NCBI GenBank assembly: GCA_944323275.1
Contig: CALUSA010000013.1
Span: forward strand, 1 to 35,461
Direction: 5' to 3'
Length of the DNA stretch: 35,461 nucleotides
Source of the DNA: Candidatus Gastranaerophilales bacterium
GTDB lineage: Bacteria; Cyanobacteriota; Vampirovibrionia; Gastranaerophilales; Gastranaerophilaceae
Shown here: positions 33,901 to 35,461 of the stretch, one piece after another
Position numbering within the stretch: position 1 is the stretch's first letter
Layout of the letters: each line of letters opens with the position of its first letter
Program-made: the position numbers and the translations under genes
Notes under the pieces: generated by a model
What the model was told of the DNA's origin: nothing
Seen by the model: the letters and a program-made list of their open reading frames with translations, nothing else
Databases searched by the model: none

Positions 33901-33930
33901 GACGCCAATTTTAAAAAATATAGTTCTTAA
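30922..33930 (+). CDS. cas9: Type II-C CRISPR nuclease Cas9
   Basis: This RNA-guided double-strand DNA nuclease has 1002 residues, compact as in subtype II-C. RuvC-I FAFDLGKTSIG gives Asp10, and an Arg-rich bridge helix follows (about 44-62, LRDRRRIFRTLNAHKAR). RuvC-II is VIFEFVRE (Glu496). HNH is CEIDHIYPR with Asp575 and His576, then Asn590 and Asn599 at the expected spacing. RuvC-III is KHHALDAIC (His723, Asp726). All catalytic residues are present. The C-terminal ~170 residues (about 830-1002) should read the PAM. ATG at 30922 with AGGGGG upstream is preferred to an upstream in-frame codon at 30889. It is followed by cas1 and cas2. Sequence style matches neighbouring genes. Confidence 0.96.
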   Translation: MENKKVFAFDLGKTSIGYCARCGHDIQEAESVIIDIDHADAASLRDRRRIFRTLNAHKAREKYFDKIWRDCNLEILSKDDKKFTKEFAAKGDSTIYNSCLLRIALLQDKKLETWQIYKALHNAMQRRGYDPNLAWKSAQTDDDKENLELAKKYTQENGEELIQNENYKYPCYYDALRLGMWSEDTPDELKPFNPQQNFNKVRATNYVAPRNLVEKELTALWTNAQKQLPELNKYTPEEFLYGEYREAYGSYVNPDYRKYLGSEHDWQGVLGQKIPRFDNRIISKCKLLPKRNVCKANTLENVTLVLLLKLKNLRITNGSGDKVRLSPYDINTIYQNWLVKTEGRDNKLDTTITKKEIEDVIGQKIIDKIEPMKADISGRSSFCRRACLIMTDIILSGELYPQNMKVSKYIDPQDTKDGITKEEIRTMLSKIGDWNNLYIPDNRNENAAVGENTREKTDLMIGGITNPVVRNRLQIFRDLLFYLAGKYGKPDEVIFEFVREGADNSLFGRIKAQSAESYMKNQEKENNQIKQELIDANALSPTNFEKAKLLKIQGGKCIYSGQPIAISDFDKCEIDHIYPRTMGGNDALYNKVLCFRAENQKKQGRTPYEWLSKDKETWANYVNRLNDIKKQLGKKKYELLTSKPQDCEKLIESYNGLAETSHIAKIAQQITAFTFGWGLQVEGESRHIYVNNGASTFAIRKRYGLNAILGDAEKKNRQNDKHHALDAICISYAREFKYDKTLNKDVIEGFNPDVIKKVIDGIIPYPYANKKALKSNTRPLETIYGKRIINGKACITNRVTLETLEPKDKKVRNIVDEVIKTDLLNKLEQKPSTDEWYNYLKDYIHPKKKTKVKKVMIVVSEGTLEQDSNGRDRIGEYCDYGTKGTKGQFKCSKGHKGQILYYNDKGAVKVMPVYSNKKTQEVRDKLLDMGCKLYAGGQMFYSGCLVDIPNDFKAGAATHPAGVYKLRTIKSKGEVKLENNNGIEIDSSVKNLTDANFKKYSS

Positions 33931-33967
33931 ACATTGACTTTTAAAAAATAATTATTAAAAACAGAAT

Positions 33968-34915
33968 ATGAGCTATCACGTTGTGCACATCACAACACCC
34001 GATTGTTACCTCTCTGTTGAGAGGGGGTTGTTGTTTTGTAAAAATAAAGAAGGCGAAATAAAATCAATTGCCTTAGCGGATATACGTGCCGTTATTGTTG
34101 CAGCGCAGGGCATTGCATTTTCCAACAACTGTTTGTCACGGCTTTTAGAAAATAACGTGGTTATACTGCACTGCAACACTTCATACCGTCCGGTTGGCTG
34201 GAGTGTACCTTTAGAAAGGATTGTACGCCCTAAAGTTTTTTATTGCCAGATAGAACAAAACATAGATTTTGAAACTAAGTTGTGGAAAAAGATACTGCTC
34301 GCTAAAGTAACAAATCAGGCAAAAAATCTTGACCTTATCGGCTGCAGCGAACATAACCTGTATAACCTGATAAACCGTCCGCTTATGAATGAAGCAAACA
34401 TAGCAAAACAGTACTGGCAGAATTATTTTGTCGAAATCGGCAACCCTATGAAAAGAGAACATCTGGCAGCGGAAACTTTTGAAAACGGCTGTCTTAATTA
34501 CGGCTATGCCGTAATAAATTCTCTGGTTTACCGCTCTGTTATAGTTCACGGTCTTATTGCGAGCCTCGGTATTCACCACAAAGGCAAATACAAAAGCACG
34601 CCGCTTGTTTATGACTTAATGGAGCCGTACAGGGCTTTTATTGATTATTATTTTTATCAATTTGTACAGGAGTGCGAATTTGATTACGAACAGGAAAATT
34701 ACAAAGCCTGGTTTAAATACCTGTCAGAATGTATAAAAAATTACAGAATAAAAATAGATAACATAAGCTACAAGCTCATTGATACAATAGATATTTACGT
34801 TGAAAAAATAGTTGATGCTTATACAAAATTTGATTGTTCAAAGATATTTTTGCCTGACATAAACGAACAATATCTGCACATAGACAAACACAGGAACCGG
34901 GAATATGAGGAGTAA
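33968..34915 (+). CDS. cas1: CRISPR integrase Cas1
   Basis: Cas1 is the integrase subunit that, with Cas2, inserts new spacers at the leader end of the array. The 315 residues have the N-terminal beta domain and the catalytic helical domain. Glu142 lies in NEANIAKQYW, His203/His204 in LGIHHKGKYKS and Asp216/Glu219 in LVYDLMEPYR, as expected of type II Cas1. It starts 37 bases after cas9 with a weak ribosome binding site, and overlaps cas2 by 11 bases. No cas4 or csn2 follows, which defines II-C. Confidence 0.95.
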   Translation: MSYHVVHITTPDCYLSVERGLLFCKNKEGEIKSIALADIRAVIVAAQGIAFSNNCLSRLLENNVVILHCNTSYRPVGWSVPLERIVRPKVFYCQIEQNIDFETKLWKKILLAKVTNQAKNLDLIGCSEHNLYNLINRPLMNEANIAKQYWQNYFVEIGNPMKREHLAAETFENGCLNYGYAVINSLVYRSVIVHGLIASLGIHHKGKYKSTPLVYDLMEPYRAFIDYYFYQFVQECEFDYEQENYKAWFKYLSECIKNYRIKIDNISYKLIDTIDIYVEKIVDAYTKFDCSKIFLPDINEQYLHIDKHRNREYEE

Positions 34916-35252
34916 ATATCGTATGGGCTGGCTTGTTGTATGTTTTGATTTGCCTGTTGTGGAAAAAGAAAACCAGAGGCAGGCAAATGCGTTCAGAAAA
35001 TCTTTGTTGAATCAGGGATATTTTATGCTGCAAAACTCAATATATGTAAGGTCTTGCGTAACTTATGACAAAACAGAACAGCACATAAGAAATTTAAAAC
35101 TCATAGCACCCTCAACAGGTTCAATAGTGGCTTTTTATATAACGGACAAACAGTGGGGGCTTGCTGTGTGTATAGACAAGTATGATTATAAACAATCAAA
35201 ATACAAGAAAAAAGCAGGCGAAAATGTAGAAAAACAGATGACATTCTGGTAA
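34905..35252 (+). CDS. cas2: CRISPR adaptation protein Cas2
   Basis: Cas2 is the dimeric core of the Cas1-Cas2 spacer integration complex. The 115 residues have the ferredoxin-like fold with VVCFDLPVVEKENQRQA (Asp15) near the start and GYFMLQNSIYVRSC in the second strand. The start at 34905 gives MRSKYRMGW, matching the usual type II Cas2 N-terminus (short basic lead, then Met and the strand). An internal ATG at 34923 is the alternative. The end of cas1 overlaps it. The stop at 35252 is followed by the tracrRNA region on the other strand. Confidence 0.94.
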   Translation: MRSKYRMGWLVVCFDLPVVEKENQRQANAFRKSLLNQGYFMLQNSIYVRSCVTYDKTEQHIRNLKLIAPSTGSIVAFYITDKQWGLAVCIDKYDYKQSKYKKKAGENVEKQMTFW

Positions 35253-35259
35253 TTTTAAG

Positions 35260-35382
35260 GTAGAATATCATTGTAGCGTATTTTGTTGAGGTTTAGAGAA
35301 TGAGTCTATTCGTACAATTAAGCAGAGGAGCAAACTATTCTCTTGTCAATTATGATTGGTCTCTTAACTTAAAATATATTAC
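35260..35382 (-). ncRNA. tracrRNA candidate
   Basis: Read on the minus strand from about 35382, the RNA begins with an anti-repeat (35382-35347). Its first part pairs with the crRNA form of the repeat at 35422-35457 over 22 consecutive positions (two G-U). An internal bulge (CC against U) follows, then a lower stem of about 9 positions with one mismatch, the typical bulged repeat:anti-repeat duplex of Cas9. Next comes a 12-bp stem with one bulged C (35343-35332 with 35307-35295). A promoter sits just upstream. The 3' end is uncertain: I see no U-run terminator before cas2, and the end given is approximate. Confidence 0.72.
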
Positions 35383-35388
35383 GTTTGT

Positions 35389-35417
35389 ATTATATATCAT
35401 TTATTCAATTTTGTATA
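35389..35417 (-). promoter_or_regulatory. Promoter of the tracrRNA
   Basis: On the minus strand TATACA (35417-35412) and a perfect TATAAT (35394-35389) are separated by 17 bp. Transcription would start about 35382, exactly where the anti-repeat begins, which supports both calls. Confidence 0.55.
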
Positions 35418-35421
35418 TCCT

Positions 35422-35457
35422 ATTATAACATATTTTAAATTAAGAGAAAATCAAAAC
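35422..35457 (-). CRISPR. Terminal CRISPR repeat (36 nt) at the window edge
   Basis: The 36 bases 35422-35457 read, on the minus strand, from GTTTTGATTTTC to ATGTTATAAT. Length, the GTTTT start and the T/A-rich end match type II-C repeats such as those of Campylobacter (starting GTTTTAG, ending AAAAT). Its pairing with the tracrRNA candidate supports the identity. The end TGTTATAAT (35430-35422) is a perfect extended -10 box, as in Neisseria repeats. Only four bases follow in the window, so spacers and further repeats are not seen. By orientation this is the repeat at the cas-proximal, 3' end of the crRNA transcript. Confidence 0.7.
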
Positions 35458-35461
35458 AAAT

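Noticed and set aside
33933-33958. TTGACT as a separate promoter for cas1
   Set aside because: No -10 hexamer at proper spacing; TATTAA is only 13 bp away. cas1 is more simply read with cas9.
35253-35461. csn2 or cas4 gene after cas2
   Set aside because: No reading frame of suitable length on either strand; the space is occupied by the tracrRNA candidate and the repeat.

Overview
The window is AT-rich DNA from a Gram-negative-type bacterium: it has a TolC/RND efflux system, lipoprotein and prepilin signals, and a PilT motor. The gene style fits a non-photosynthetic gut relative of Cyanobacteria (Melainabacteria/Vampirovibrionia, Gastranaerophilales-like): AT-rich, glycogen synthesis beside type IV pilin-like proteins, a PilT operon, and several lineage-specific hypothetical proteins. 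This assignment is inferred from style, with no marker gene seen. No rRNA, tRNA, transposase or integrase was found.

Layout. 1-1100: 3' end of an unrecognised gene and two hairpin terminators. 1.1-7.3 kb (minus): a tripartite RND efflux operon (adaptor, pump, TolC-like channel) behind a promoter whose -10 box lies inside a perfect inverted repeat. 7.4-9.8 kb (minus): glgC, a thioredoxin-fold lipoprotein and a prepilin-like protein in one operon. 9.8-13.2 kb (minus): a 584-residue protein with EF-hand-like, LysM-like and Cys/His/Asp protease- or transglutaminase-like parts plus three C-terminal repeats, then an orphan McrB-like ATPase. 13.3-18.0 kb (minus): dprA with a membrane glycosyltransferase, then an AMP-forming acyl-CoA/ACP synthetase. 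18.1-22.2 kb: a small exported TPR protein (+), then a pilT operon and a coiled-coil protein (minus). 22.3-25.9 kb: a candidate 32-residue membrane peptide, an unknown one-helix protein, ribF, and an unknown membrane protein preceded by a possible histidine-type attenuator.

25.9-30.9 kb holds a polyene-type fatty-acid-like locus: ketosynthase, ketoreductase and a fused ketosynthase-dehydratase on the minus strand, diverging from a truncated ketosynthase-like (chain-length-factor-like) protein and a lysophospholipid-type acyltransferase on the plus strand. The order KS-DH, KR, KS plus a CLF-like partner matches the core of aryl polyene clusters, with the first two genes fused. No acyl carrier protein or aryl-starter enzyme is in view, so the product is open.

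30.9-35.46 kb is a compact type II-C CRISPR-Cas locus: cas9 (1002 residues, all nuclease residues present), cas1 and cas2, with no csn2 or cas4. Downstream of cas2, on the opposite strand, is a tracrRNA candidate. Its anti-repeat pairs, through a bulged duplex, with a 36-nt CRISPR repeat at the very end of the window (35422-35457). That repeat carries a perfect extended -10 box, as in Neisseria-type II-C arrays where repeats hold crRNA promoters. The array itself lies beyond the right edge.
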